This document shows, piece by piece, positions 1 to 9,553 of a stretch of DNA of 64,000 nucleotides (its first letter is position 1; the number at the start of each line of letters is the position of its first letter). Both the position numbers and the translations under genes were made by a program. This DNA is from PALSA-693 sp963702305 (GTDB lineage Bacteria > Actinomycetota > Acidimicrobiia > Acidimicrobiales > Palsa-688): positions 202,479 through 266,478 of the forward strand of contig CAVPBX010000002.1 of the NCBI GenBank assembly GCA_963702305.1, written 5' to 3'. The notes below the pieces were generated by a model. The model had not been told where the DNA came from and made no database searches. It saw nothing but the letters and a program-made list of their open reading frames with translations.

Positions 1-55
1 CGTAACGGGTCGTGACGCGTGCTTGCAGAAGTACGCACCGCCTCGGGGAGGGGCC

Positions 56-809
56 TCAGTTGCCCAAGCGGGCCGTCACCATGGCGGCCAGGTCGTCGGC
101 GACGAATGCCGGTTCGGGTGCGACCGGCAGGTCGTCGCGGCCGGTCACCCCGGAGAGCACCAGGCCGAACGGGGCCCCGATCAACTCGGCGAAGCGGCCG
201 TCGGTGTCCGGCCGGTCGCCCACCACCAGACCGACCGGCCCGAACCGATCCCGCAGCAGATCGGCGGCGGCTTGGTGGGGCTTGCCTGCGACCTCGGCGG
301 TGGCGCCCGAGCCCACCTCGAGGTAAGCGACCAGACGCGCCCGCGCCGGGCTCGATGCCGTGCGGGGTGGGGAAGGTGGCGTCGGCGTTGGTCGCCACAA
401 AACGAGCGCCGGCCCGGATGGCGGCGGCCGCCGCGGCGAGGGTGTCGAAGTCGAGTTGCAGGCTCCGCCCGACGACGACCGCGGCGGGATCAGCAGCCGC
501 CCCCACGATGGTCACCCCACGGGCCTCGAGGGCCTCGGCGACCCCCGGCCCGCCGACCACCGCAGCCCGGGTGCCCGGCTCGAGCCGCGACGCCGCCGCC
601 TGGGCCGAGGTCACCAACTCGTCTTCGCCGACCTCGATGCCGGCGCGGGCCAGCATGGTGACGTAGTCGGCCAGTGTGGGGCCGGAGTTATTGGTCACGA
701 AGGCGACGGTCTCGCCGGCCTGACGGAGCCGGCGCACCGCGTCGGCGGAACCGTCGATGGCCGTCCCCGCCAGCCAGACCACCCCGTCAAGATCAAGGAC
801 CCAAAGCAT
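56..809 (-). CDS. NagD-like HAD phosphatase, one frameshift
   Basis: HAD-superfamily phosphatase of the NagD / 4-nitrophenylphosphatase type, likely a cytoplasmic enzyme that dephosphorylates small phosphoesters; the substrate is unknown. The N-terminus MLWVLDLDGVVW carries the nucleophile motif DLDG. VTNNSGPT is motif II. GKPH and VGDRPDTDG near the C-terminus are the motif III lysine and the acidic metal-binding motif. The frame shifts by one base at about 325-345, between HGIEPGAG and LVAYLEVG; family sequence continues on both sides, so a sequence error is likelier than a dead gene. The ATG at 809 gives the usual length of about 250 residues. It is divergent from the DUF1015 gene, with 64 bases between them. 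Confidence 0.8.
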
Positions 810-830
810 CCTGCAGTCTGCTACGGCGGC

Positions 831-867
831 CGTCCTCGGCAACAATGCCGGCGTCCTCGGCAACAAT
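831..867. repeat. Paired 16-base direct repeat between divergent genes
   Basis: CGTCCTCGGCAACAAT occurs at 831-846 and again at 852-867, a 21-base period or about two helical turns. It lies between the start of the HAD gene (809) and the GTG start of the DUF1015 gene (874). That placement would suit an operator or activator site, but no known motif is recognised. Confidence 0.4.
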
Positions 868-873
868 ACAGGC

Positions 874-2076
874 GTGCCTCTCTTCCAGCCCTTTCCCGGC
901 CTTCGGTATTCACGGTCGCATGTCGCCTCGCTCGACGACGTGGTGTGCCCGCCGTACGACGTCATCTCCGAGTCCGAGCGGGTGGCGCTCGAAGCCAAGA
1001 GTCCCTCCAACATCGTTCGGCTGGAGCTCCCCCACGACGATGACCAGGGCGGGGATCGCTACCAGCGGGCCGCGGCCCTGCTGGACGCCTGGCGGGATGG
1101 CGGGATCCTGCATCGCGATCCGGAACCGGCCTTCTACGGCTACCGGATGGGGTTTACCGATCCGACCGGCGCGGCTCGCCAGACCATCGGCGTGATCGGC
1201 GCGCTCGGCCTCGAAGCACCGGGTGCGGGGATCCTGCCCCACGAGGAGACCACGCCGAAAGCCAAGACCGACCGCCTCGAACTGCTCCGGGCGACGCGCG
1301 CCAACCTGTCGCCGATTTGGGGCCTTTCGCCCGGGTCGGGACTCAGCGGGCAGTGCTTGCCCCCGGCCCACCCGGCTGAGCACGTCACCGATCCCGATCG
1401 GGTCCGCCACGAGCTGTGGCCGATCACCGACGCCGACCAGGTCAAGGCCATCCAGGTGGCGGTGGAAGGGGCGCCGGTGATCATCGCCGACGGCCATCAC
1501 CGCTTCGAGACCGCCCTCGCCTACCGGGAGGAGCAGGCCCGAAAGGGCACCGAACGCGCCGACGACAACTTCGTGATGGCGCTGGTGGTCGAGCTGGCCG
1601 ACGACCAGCTGACGGTGCAGGCCATTCATCGCCTGATCGAGGGTCTGCCACCGGGCTTCGACCTCCCCACCGCCCTGGAGCCGTGGTTCGACGTCACGCC
1701 GACGGCGCCCGCCGATCGCAGCATCATCACCCGCATGGCCGACGCGGGCGCGGTCGCCGTCCTGACGCGAGCCGGGGCCTGGCTGGCGCGACCCCGCCCG
1801 TCCCTGGCGGCGGCGGCCACCCACGACCTGGACAGCAGCCGGCTCGATGTGGCCCTCGCCGGGCTGCCGTCGCATCAGCTGGTGTACCAGCACGGCTGGG
1901 ACCACGCCGCGGCGGCCGTGGCCACGGGCCAGGCCGACGCCGCGGTGCTCCTCCGCCCCGCCAGCGTGGCGCAGATCGGCGCGGTGAGCCGTGGCGGAGT
2001 GCGCATGCCGCCCAAGACGACGTTCTTCTGGCCCAAGCCCCGCACCGGGCTGGTGGTACGAGAGCTGCTCAGCTAG
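874..2076 (+). CDS. DUF1015 family protein
   Basis: Conserved DUF1015 protein of 400 residues; no biochemical role is established. Family hallmarks are the start PLFQPFPGLRYS, the block CPPYDVIS near residue 25, a LPHEETTPK block and IIADGHHRFETALAYRE near the middle, which resembles a metal or nucleotide site. The C-terminus ends in a MPPKTTFFWPKP block typical of the family. I chose GTG at 874 because upstream in-frame codons (back to 757) translate into low-complexity sequence overlapping the divergent HAD gene. The gene stands alone and is convergent with egtDB. No signal peptide or membrane segment is visible. Confidence 0.82.
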   Translation: MPLFQPFPGLRYSRSHVASLDDVVCPPYDVISESERVALEAKSPSNIVRLELPHDDDQGGDRYQRAAALLDAWRDGGILHRDPEPAFYGYRMGFTDPTGAARQTIGVIGALGLEAPGAGILPHEETTPKAKTDRLELLRATRANLSPIWGLSPGSGLSGQCLPPAHPAEHVTDPDRVRHELWPITDADQVKAIQVAVEGAPVIIADGHHRFETALAYREEQARKGTERADDNFVMALVVELADDQLTVQAIHRLIEGLPPGFDLPTALEPWFDVTPTAPADRSIITRMADAGAVAVLTRAGAWLARPRPSLAAAATHDLDSSRLDVALAGLPSHQLVYQHGWDHAAAAVATGQADAAVLLRPASVAQIGAVSRGGVRMPPKTTFFWPKPRTGLVVRELLS

Positions 2077-2257
2077 ACGGTCCAGAAATTTTCCAGATGT
2101 TCTCAGGAATTTCTCAGCAGAACCCCAGGCCGGTGCTGAATACTGGGTACATCCATCTTCGGCTTGGTACCTCCTCTGCCCAGCCGGATGCCGGGGCCGT
2201 CGTCGCCGACCAGGCGGCGGCGGCCCTGCCGCATTGTCGTCGGTCGGCGGCGGACCG

Positions 2258-4532
2258 TCAGGCGTTGCGGGCCAGCCGGACGCCGCTCATGGCCCAGCGC
2301 GCTCCGGGCGGGAAGAAGTTGCGGTAGGTCAGCCGGGCGTGGCCCGGCGGGGTGATGGCGGCACTCCCCCGCAGGCTGTGCTGGCTGACCATGAACTTCC
2401 CGTTGTACTCCCCGACGGCGCCGGGGGCCGGCTGGAAGCCCGGGTACGGTAGATAGGCGCTCGCCGTCCACTGCCAGGCGGAGCCGTAGAGCTGGCGCAG
2501 CCGGCCCGGATCCGGCCGCGCCGCGTCGGGATGCAGGGCCACCGCGGGCGCGTTCGGACCCGGCTCGCCCGCGGCCGCGGTCTCCCACTCGGCCTCGGTC
2601 GGCAGGCGGGCCCCCCGCCACCGGGCGTAGGCGTCGGCTTCGTAGTAGCTGACGTGCACGACCGGTAAGGCCAGGTCGACCGGCCCCGGTCCGTACAGGG
2701 TGTACACCTCCCACTTGGACCCTTGGCGCTGCCAGTACAGGGGCGCCTCCTGTCCGGTCGCCTGCAACGCCGCCCACCCGTCCGACAGCCACAGGTCGGG
2801 CCGACGGTACCCGCCGTCAGCCATGAACTCCTGCCACTCCCCGGCGGTGACCAGCCGGTCCGCCGAGCGCGAAGGGCGCCACCCACTCCACGTGCCGGGG
2901 CGACTCGTTGTCGAAGGCGAAGCCCGAGCCCTCCGGTACGCCGACCTCGACCAATCCGCCGTCGTAACCGACCCAACCGAGCGGGCCCGGATCCTCACCG
3001 GCGGGCGGGCGGGTGAGGCGGTAGGCGGGCCGGAGTGGGTTGCTGCCGAGGACGTGCTTGATGTCCATGAGCAGCAATTCCTGATGCTGCTGCTCGTGGT
3101 GCAGGCCCAGCTCGATACGCCCCAACACCGGATCGGGTAGCGACCGGCCCAGGACGTCCTCCATCGCCTCGTCGATGGTGTCGCGGTAGGCCGTCACCTC
3201 GCCGACACCGGGGCGGCTCAACAACCCCCGCTCCGAGCGGGGATGGCGGGGCCCCACTCCCTCGTAGTAGGAGTTCCACAGATACAGGTACCGCTCGTCG
3301 ACCGGCCGGTAGCCCGGGCGGTAGGGCATGAGCACGAACTGTTCGAAGAACCAGGTGACGTGGGCCCGGTGCCACTTGGTGGGGCTCACGTCCGGCATGC
3401 TCTGGACGGTCTGGTCCTCCGGCGACAGCGGGGCCGCCAGCGCCTCGGTGGCAGCTCGCACGGCCCGGTAGTCCTCGATCTCCGGCCTCGGCGGGACCGG
3501 GGCCCCGGCGGGCCGGGCCCGGGACGGCACCGGGACGGACCGCGCGCCCGTCTCCGAGCGTTGGGCGAGGGTGACCGCGAAGTCCCCGCAGGAATCGGTC
3601 CACCAGCCCATGGGGACGAATCCGGCCGCCTCCAACTCGGCCGTGATGCCCTCCCGCCGGAACTTGGCGCTGGTCTCGGTGGCGATCTCCTCCCCATCGG
3701 CCAAGTCGATCGACAGGCCCAGCGCCGCCACCCGGACCGACTGGGGGCCCCACGAGCGCAGGCCCATGCTGATCTGCTCGGCCTGGCTGTCCCATCGGGC
3801 CACGTAGTCGAAGCGGTCGAGATCGAAATCGGCCTGCAGGGCGGTGTTGACCACGGCCAGGACGTTCTTCTCGAACTGAGCCGTGACCCCGGCCGCGTCG
3901 TCGTAGGCGGCCACCAACCGGGCCGGATCCTTGACCAGGTCGACCCCGAGGAGCAGTCCCTCGCCGGGCCGCATCCGGTCGGCCAGGGTGCCCAGGAACC
4001 GGGCGCGCTCTTCGACCGTGAGGTTGCCGATGGTGCCACCGAGGAACGCCACCAGTCGCCCTGCGACGTCGGGCAGCCGGTCCAGGTGGGCGCCGAAGTC
4101 GCCGACGACGCCCGACACCTCGATCGCCGGGTAGGCCTCGGCCAGCTGGGCGACGGCGTGGCGCAGCGTCGGCTCGGCGACGTCGAAGGCCACGAAACGC
4201 TCCAGGGTGCCCGCCTCGCTGAGGGCCTCGATCAGGGCGACGGTCTTGTCCGAGGTCCCCGATCCCAGCTCGATGAGGGAGCGGGCCCCGCAGCGGGCCG
4301 CGATCTCCGGGGCGTACGCCGTCAGCACCTCGCGCTCGGCCCGGGTCGGGTAGTACTCGTCGAGCTCGGTGATCTGCTCGAACAGGTCGCAGCCCCGCGG
4401 GTCGTACAGCCAGCGGGGCGGGATCCGCTTCGGAGTCGACGTCAAACCGACGCGCACGTCCGCCGCGAGAGCGAGGGCCGCGTCGGCGTCGGTCAGGAAC
4501 ACCGTGACGGGCGGGGAAGGAGTTGACGGCAT
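2258..4532 (-). CDS. egtDB: EgtD-EgtB fusion, ergothioneine biosynthesis, one frameshift
   Basis: Two-domain ergothioneine enzyme. Residues 1 to about 320 are EgtD, the SAM-dependent histidine N-alpha-trimethyltransferase: RWLYDPRGCDLFEQIT, DEYYPTRAERE and the SAM loop ELGSGTSDKT are visible. The rest is EgtB, the iron-dependent sulfoxide synthase joining hercynine to a thiol: a DinB-like domain with WHRAHVTWFFE and LHHEQQHQE (three iron-ligand histidines), then an FGE-sulfatase domain with RLPTEAEWE and the C-terminal RNFFPPGARWAMSG. A one-base shift near 2865 (WVAPFAL) separates the last third; both sides match EgtB, so the enzyme is probably intact. ATG at 4532 has GAGG eight bases upstream. 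Bacteria usually carry egtB and egtD as separate genes; fungal Egt1 has this domain order. No egtA, egtC or egtE lies nearby. Confidence 0.88.
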
Positions 4533-4632
4533 TGGCAACCTCGGGATGAACCCTACCCAGCCCCACCGGTTATGGCCGGAAATGTAAGACTTCTGCCGCG
4601 ACCGGCCCCGTCCTTTTACCTGAGGTTCAGGG

Positions 4633-5652
4633 TCAGGCCACCGTCCAGGTGGATCCGGACGCCAGCAGCTGGGCCAGATCCCCGGGGCCCTTCCGCTCGG
4701 CGGCCGCCACCAGTTGCTGGTTGACGAGGGCGCCGTAGTGCGGTCGCTCGACGTCGCGGAACACCCCGATCGGTGTCGGCGTCGTCGGTCCGTCCGCCAG
4801 CCGGGAGAGCGCGAAGGCCAGGCTGGGATCCTGCCGGTGCTCGTCGTGGACCACCAGGCGATCCTCGCCGACGTCCGCCACCTCGACCACCCGGGCCGAG
4901 CCGTCCTCGAAGATGACGCCCCACTCCCCTTCGGGACCGAACCGGATAGGTTCGCCGTGGGCGAGCGGGATGAGCATCTTGGGCCGGGCGTCCTTGGCGG
5001 TGATCAGCTCGAAGGCCCCGTCGTTGAAAACGTTGCAGTTCTGGTACACCTCGACCAGGGATGCACCCTGGTGCCGGTAGGCCCGCCGGAAGGTCTCCAT
5101 CATGTGCTTGCGGTCCATGTCGTGGGTGCGGGCCACGAAGCTGGCCTCCGCCCCGAGGGCCAGCGATACCGGGTTGTAGGGATGGTCGAGAGAGCCGAAC
5201 GGCGTCGACTTGGTGACCTTCCCCGCCTCCGAGGTGGGTGAGTACTGACCTTTGGTCAACCCATAGATCTGGTTGTTGAAGAGGATGATCGTCAGGTTGA
5301 CGTTGCGGCGCAGGGAGTGCAGCAGATGGTTGCCGCCGATCGACAGGGCGTCGCCGTCGCCGGTGATCACCCACACGTGCAGGTCCGGCCGGCTGACCGC
5401 GATCCCGGTCGCCAACGCCGGCGCCCGGCCGTGGATGGAGTGGACCCCGTAGGTGTTCATGTAATACGGGAACCGGGAGCTGCACCCGATACCGGACACG
5501 AAGACGGTGTCCTCCCGCTTGGCGCCGAGCTCGGGCATCAGCATCTGCACCGCCATCAGGATCGAATAGTCCCCGCAGCCGGGGCACCAGCGGATCTCCT
5601 GGTCGCTGGTCCAGTCCTTCTTGGTGGTCACAGGTACGGCTACATCGGTCAT
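4633..5652 (-). CDS. korB: 2-oxoacid:ferredoxin oxidoreductase, beta subunit
   Basis: TPP-binding beta subunit of a 2-oxoglutarate (or related 2-oxoacid):ferredoxin oxidoreductase, which oxidatively decarboxylates a 2-oxoacid to acyl-CoA and reduces ferredoxin. It has 339 residues. WCPGCGDYSIL, GIGCSSRFPYY and YQNCNVFND hold the cysteines expected to bind a [4Fe-4S] cluster. ITGDGDALSIGGNHLLH followed by NNQIYGLTKGQ is the TPP/Mg2+ motif. The ATG overlaps the korA stop as ATGA, so the subunits are translationally coupled. In actinobacteria such KorAB pairs can replace or bypass the 2-oxoglutarate dehydrogenase complex. The exact 2-oxoacid is inferred from KorB-like similarity. Confidence 0.9.
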   Translation of the reverse strand: MTDVAVPVTTKKDWTSDQEIRWCPGCGDYSILMAVQMLMPELGAKREDTVFVSGIGCSSRFPYYMNTYGVHSIHGRAPALATGIAVSRPDLHVWVITGDGDALSIGGNHLLHSLRRNVNLTIILFNNQIYGLTKGQYSPTSEAGKVTKSTPFGSLDHPYNPVSLALGAEASFVARTHDMDRKHMMETFRRAYRHQGASLVEVYQNCNVFNDGAFELITAKDARPKMLIPLAHGEPIRFGPEGEWGVIFEDGSARVVEVADVGEDRLVVHDEHRQDPSLAFALSRLADGPTTPTPIGVFRDVERPHYGALVNQQLVAAAERKGPGDLAQLLASGSTWTVA

Positions 5653-7574
5653 CTTGAGAGACTCGCTTTCGTGGCGTTCTCGCGCTCGAGGAGGAGATCG
5701 TAGATGGCGCTTTCGATCTCTTCGGCGTGGAACGGCTTGCCCTTCATCTTGTTGAGGCCCTGGGCGTCGACGAGAAAGTCGGCCCGGACGAGCTTGACGA
5801 GTTGGCCCAGGTTCATTTCCGGGACGAGGACTTTCGGGTAGGCACGCACCACCTCGCCGAGGTTGGCGGGGAACGGGTTGAGATGGCGGAGGTGGGCGTG
5901 TGCGACCGGATGGCCCTTGGCCCGCACCCTCCGGATGGCGGCCTGGATGGCCCCGTAGGTGGATCCCCAGCCGAGCACCAGCAGCTCGGCCTGGCCGGTT
6001 GCTCCCGGCATGACCGGATCGTCGACCACGACGGGCGGGATGTCCGCGGCGATGCCGGCCACCTTCGCCACCCGCAGCTTCGTCATCAGCTCGTGGTTGA
6101 CCGGGTCGTAGGACACGTCGCCCGAGCCGTCCTCCTTTTCCAGCCCGCCGATGCGGTGCGTCAACCCCGGGGTGCCGGGTATCGCCCACGGCCGGGCCAG
6201 GGTGGTGGCGTCCCGCAGGTAGGGCCAAAACTCCTCGCTGCCGTCGGCGGTGGTGTGGTTGGGGACGCTGGCGAACTCCACGCTGATGTCGGGCAGGGAC
6301 GCCACGTCGGGGATGCGCCACGGCTCGGCCCCGTTGGCCAGATAGCCGTCGGAGAGGAGAAAGACCGGCGTCCGGTATTTGATGGCGATCCGTGCCGCTT
6401 CGATGGCGGCGTAGAAGCAGTCGCCCGGCGTCGATGGGGCCACGATCGGCACCGGGGCTTCACCATGGCGGCCGAACATCGCCTGCAGCAGATCCGCCTG
6501 CTCGGTCTTGGTGGGCAATCCGGTCGAGGGGCCGCCCCGCTGGATGTCGATGATCAGCAGGGGCAGCTCCAGGCTCACCGCCAGGCCGACAGTCTCGGCC
6601 TTGAGGTCGACGCCGGGACCGCTGGTGGTGGTGATTCCCAGGGAGCCGGCGTACGCCGCGCCCAGGGCCGCTCCGACGCCGGCGATCTCGTCCTCGGCCT
6701 GGAGGGTGCGCACCCCGAAGTTCTTGTGCTTGGAGAGCTCGTGGAGGATGTCCGACGCCGGGGTGATCGGATAACTCCCCAGGAACAGCGGGAGCTGCGC
6801 CAGCTGCCCGGCCACGATCAGCCCCCAGGCCAGGGCGGTGTTGCCCGAGATGTTGGTGTAGTGGCCGGGCTCGAGGTCGGCCGGCTTGACCTCGTAGGTG
6901 GACGGGAACAACTCGGCGGTCTCGCCGAAGTTCCAGCCCGCCTTGAACGCCAGGGTGTTGGCCTCGGCCACCATCGGCGTCTTGCCGAACCGCTCCTGGA
7001 TCCACTGGACCGTCGGTTCGGTCGGTCGGGTGTAGAGCCAGCTGATCAGGCCCAGGGCGAAGAAGTTTTTGGACCGTTCCGCGTCGCGGGGTTTGGTGCC
7101 GGAAGGTTTCACGGCCTCCAGGGTGAGCGAGGTCATGGGCACCTCGTACACCGTGTAGGAGCTGAGGCTGTCGTCGGTGAGCGGGTTGGACGTGTAGCCG
7201 GCCTTCGTCAGGGCGCGCTCGTCGAAGGCGTCGCTGTTGACGATGAGCGTCCCGGCCGCGCTGACGTCCCCGATGTTGGACTTGAGGGCGGCTGGGTTCA
7301 TGGCCACCAGCACACTCGGGTGGTCCCCCGGCGTGAGGATGTCGTGGTCGGAGATGTGCACCTGGAACGCGGAAACGCCGGCCAGGGTGCCGGCCGGAGC
7401 CCGGATCTCGGCGGGGAAGTCCGGCAGCGTCGACAAGTCGTTGCCGAACACCGCGGAGGAGGTGGTGAAACGATCCCCGGTGAGCTGCATGCCATCGCCG
7501 GAATCACCGGCGAAGCGGATGACGGCCCGGTCCAAGTCGACGACAGGGCGCTCACGGGAGGCGGTATCGGCCAT
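5649..7574 (-). CDS. korA: 2-oxoacid:ferredoxin oxidoreductase, alpha/gamma subunit
   Basis: Partner of KorB with 641 residues. The N-terminal gamma-type domain (RFAGDSGDGMQLTGDRFT, about residues 15-190) is fused to the alpha-type pyrimidine-binding domain (GNTALAWGLIVAG onward, with YPITPASDILHELS, QAEDEIAGVGAALGAAYAG and TTSGPGVDLK), and a transketolase C-terminal-like domain follows. The fused gamma-alpha layout is normal for actinobacterial KorA. ATG at 7574 was chosen for the MADTASRERPVVDLDRAV start. The gene is divergent from the phosphoribosyltransferase gene and leads a two-gene operon with korB. Ferredoxin itself is not encoded nearby. Confidence 0.9.
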   Translation of the reverse strand: MADTASRERPVVDLDRAVIRFAGDSGDGMQLTGDRFTTSSAVFGNDLSTLPDFPAEIRAPAGTLAGVSAFQVHISDHDILTPGDHPSVLVAMNPAALKSNIGDVSAAGTLIVNSDAFDERALTKAGYTSNPLTDDSLSSYTVYEVPMTSLTLEAVKPSGTKPRDAERSKNFFALGLISWLYTRPTEPTVQWIQERFGKTPMVAEANTLAFKAGWNFGETAELFPSTYEVKPADLEPGHYTNISGNTALAWGLIVAGQLAQLPLFLGSYPITPASDILHELSKHKNFGVRTLQAEDEIAGVGAALGAAYAGSLGITTTSGPGVDLKAETVGLAVSLELPLLIIDIQRGGPSTGLPTKTEQADLLQAMFGRHGEAPVPIVAPSTPGDCFYAAIEAARIAIKYRTPVFLLSDGYLANGAEPWRIPDVASLPDISVEFASVPNHTTADGSEEFWPYLRDATTLARPWAIPGTPGLTHRIGGLEKEDGSGDVSYDPVNHELMTKLRVAKVAGIAADIPPVVVDDPVMPGATGQAELLVLGWGSTYGAIQAAIRRVRAKGHPVAHAHLRHLNPFPANLGEVVRAYPKVLVPEMNLGQLVKLVRADFLVDAQGLNKMKGKPFHAEEIESAIYDLLLERENATKASLSR

Positions 7575-7730
7575 GTGGTTCCTTCGGCTCGTTAGTGCGA
7601 CCAGCAAATGCGACCAGCAGTCTACGGTGATCGACGCACCTGGCTCAGGTTACCGGCCGGTAGCGTCGCCGCCCGGGTGGTCCGGTCGCGTTCCCGCTCC
7701 CGACCGGCTGGCGGAGGAAGACTGGAGGCC

Positions 7731-8416
7731 GTGCCGTTCGCAGACCGGGTCGACGCGGGGCGGCAACTGGCCGCCCTGTTGTCCGACTTCGGGTCATCCG
7801 ACTTCGGGGACCGCGACGTAGTGGTGCTGGGGCTGCCCGCGGCGGCGTGGTGGTGGCGGCCCAAGTGGCCCGGGCGTTGGCGGCGCCGCTCGATGTGATC
7901 ATCGTGCGCAAGCTGGGGGTGCCCTTCCAGCCCGAGCTGGCCATGGGGGCCATCGGCGAGGACATCGGCGGCGACAGCGTGGTCATCCTCAACCACGAGG
8001 TGGTGCAACGCGCCGGGGTCACCCCCGCGGAGGTGGCCGAGGTCGCCCGGCGGGAGCGGGCCGAGCTGGCCCGGCGGGCCACGACGTTCCGGGGCGACCG
8101 GCCCCCCCTGCCGCTGGCCGGGCGGACCGCCCTGATCGTCGACGACGGCATCGCCACCGGATCCACGGCCCGGGCGGCCTGCCAGGTGGCTCGGGCGCGC
8201 GGAGCCGCTCGAGTCGTGGTCGCAGCCCCAGTCGGCCCGCCGGACGTGGCGGAGCTGCTGGCCGGGATGGCGGACGAGGTGCGCTGCCTGGAGACGCCGG
8301 GCTGGTTGGGCGCCATCGGGCAGTTCTACGGCGACTTCTCCCAGACCGGTGACGACGAGGTGGTGGCCCTGCTCCGCGACGAGCCGTCACCGCCCGGCGC
8401 GGCTACGCGACCGTGA
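7731..8416 (+). CDS. Type I phosphoribosyltransferase, one frameshift
   Basis: Phosphoribosyltransferase-fold protein of about 228 residues. TALIVDDGIATGSTARAA is the PRPP-binding signature, and GLPRGGVVVAAQVARAL with DVIIVRKLGVPFQPELAMGA are typical of a family often annotated as predicted phosphoribosyltransferase. The natural substrate is not known. The N-terminal part (VPFADRVDAGRQLAALL) and the body lie in different frames; one C is missing at about 7838 in LGLPRGGVVV. GTG at 7731 follows a GGAGG stretch. Its 3' end overlaps the convergent aldolase gene by 14 bases. Some homologues are fused to a dienelactone-hydrolase-like domain; this one is not. Confidence 0.75.
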
Positions 8417-9453
8417 CCTCCGGGTCCAGGTAGACGTCCTGGATGGCGTGCAGCAGGGCGATGCCCTCGGCGGTGGGCCGCTGGAACGCCTTGCGCCCGG
8501 AGATGAGTCCGGCGCCACCAGCCGCGTTTGTTGATGACCGCGGTCCGCACCGCCTGGGCCAGGTCGGAGTCACCTTTGGACTCCCCCCCGCTGTTGATCA
8601 ACGGGATCCGGCCCATGTAGCAGTTGACCAGTTGCCAGCGGGTGAGGTCGATGGGATTGTCGGTGGTGAGCTGCTCGTACACCAGCGGGTCGGTGCGGCC
8701 GAAGCCGATGGCCCCGTAGCCGTCATTGGTGTCCGCCTGCTTCTGCTTGATGATGTCCGCTTCGATGGTCACGCCCAGGTGGTTGGCCTGACCGGTCAGG
8801 TCGGCCGCCAACGAGTAGTCGACGCCGTCCTTCTTGAAGGCGTTGTTGCGGAGGTAGCACCACAACACGGTGAACATGCCAAGGGCGTGGGCCTCCTGAA
8901 AGGCCTCCGATACCTCCTGGATCTGCCGGGTGGCGTGTTCGGAGCCGAAGTAGATGGTGGCCCCCACCCCGACCGCACCCAGGTCGTAGGCCTCCTGGGG
9001 CGAGCCGAACATGATCTGGTCGTACTGGCTGGGGTAGGTGAGTAGCTCGTTGTGATTGAGCTTGGCGATGAACGGGATCTTGTGGGCGTAGCGCCGGCCC
9101 ACCATGCCGAGGACGCCCAGGGTCGTGGCGAACGCGTTGCAGCCGCCTTCGATGGCCAACTCGACCAGATTCTTGGGATCGAAGTAGGCGGGGTTGCGGG
9201 CGAACGATGCTGCGGCCGAGTGCTCGATCCCCTGGTCCACCGGCAGGATCGAGAGGAAGCCCGTGCCTCCGAGGCGGCCGTGGCCGTACACGGTCCCGAG
9301 GTTTCGCAGGACGGGGATGGGCCGGTCTGACCAGCTCATCACCGCATCGATGGCGTCCGGTCCGGGCAGGATCAGGTCGTCGCGGGGAATGCCCTTGCAC
9401 TCGTAGGAGAGCAAGCTCCCCGCCTCGTCGCCCAGCAGGCTGTGCAGGTCCAT
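8403..9453 (-). CDS. Class I fructose-bisphosphate aldolase (DhnA type), one frameshift
   Basis: Schiff-base aldolase of the archaeal/DhnA type, about 350 residues, cleaving fructose 1,6-bisphosphate in glycolysis or joining trioses in gluconeogenesis. Visible family blocks are LPVDQGIEHSAAASFARNP, PFIAKLNHNELLTYP, GAVGVGATIYFGSE and LINSGGESKGDSDL, the last near the phosphate-binding loop. The frame changes at about 8525, after AVINKR; the next frame continues GGAGLISGRKAFQRPTAEG to EVTVA and a stop at 8403, as expected, so one extra G is likely. ATG at 9453. The gene is divergent from the HAD hydrolase at 9554. The family differs from the metal-dependent class II aldolase common in actinobacteria. 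Confidence 0.85.
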
Positions 9454-9540
9454 GTGGCAAGGCTCCTGGTTCGGCCGGCCACGTCGGGCCGGCGGTCTCG
9501 ACTCGTCGTCCTCCCCCCGAGCCTAATGGGGTCCGGCCGG

Positions 9541-9546
9541 TAGCCT
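9541..9546 (+). promoter_or_regulatory. Putative -10 box of a leaderless transcript
   Basis: TAGCCT ends seven bases before the GTG at 9554, the spacing expected if transcription starts at the start codon. No ribosome binding site is seen in the gap. Leaderless mRNAs are common in actinobacteria, so this is plausible but unproven. Confidence 0.4.
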
Positions 9547-9553
9547 GACCCCG

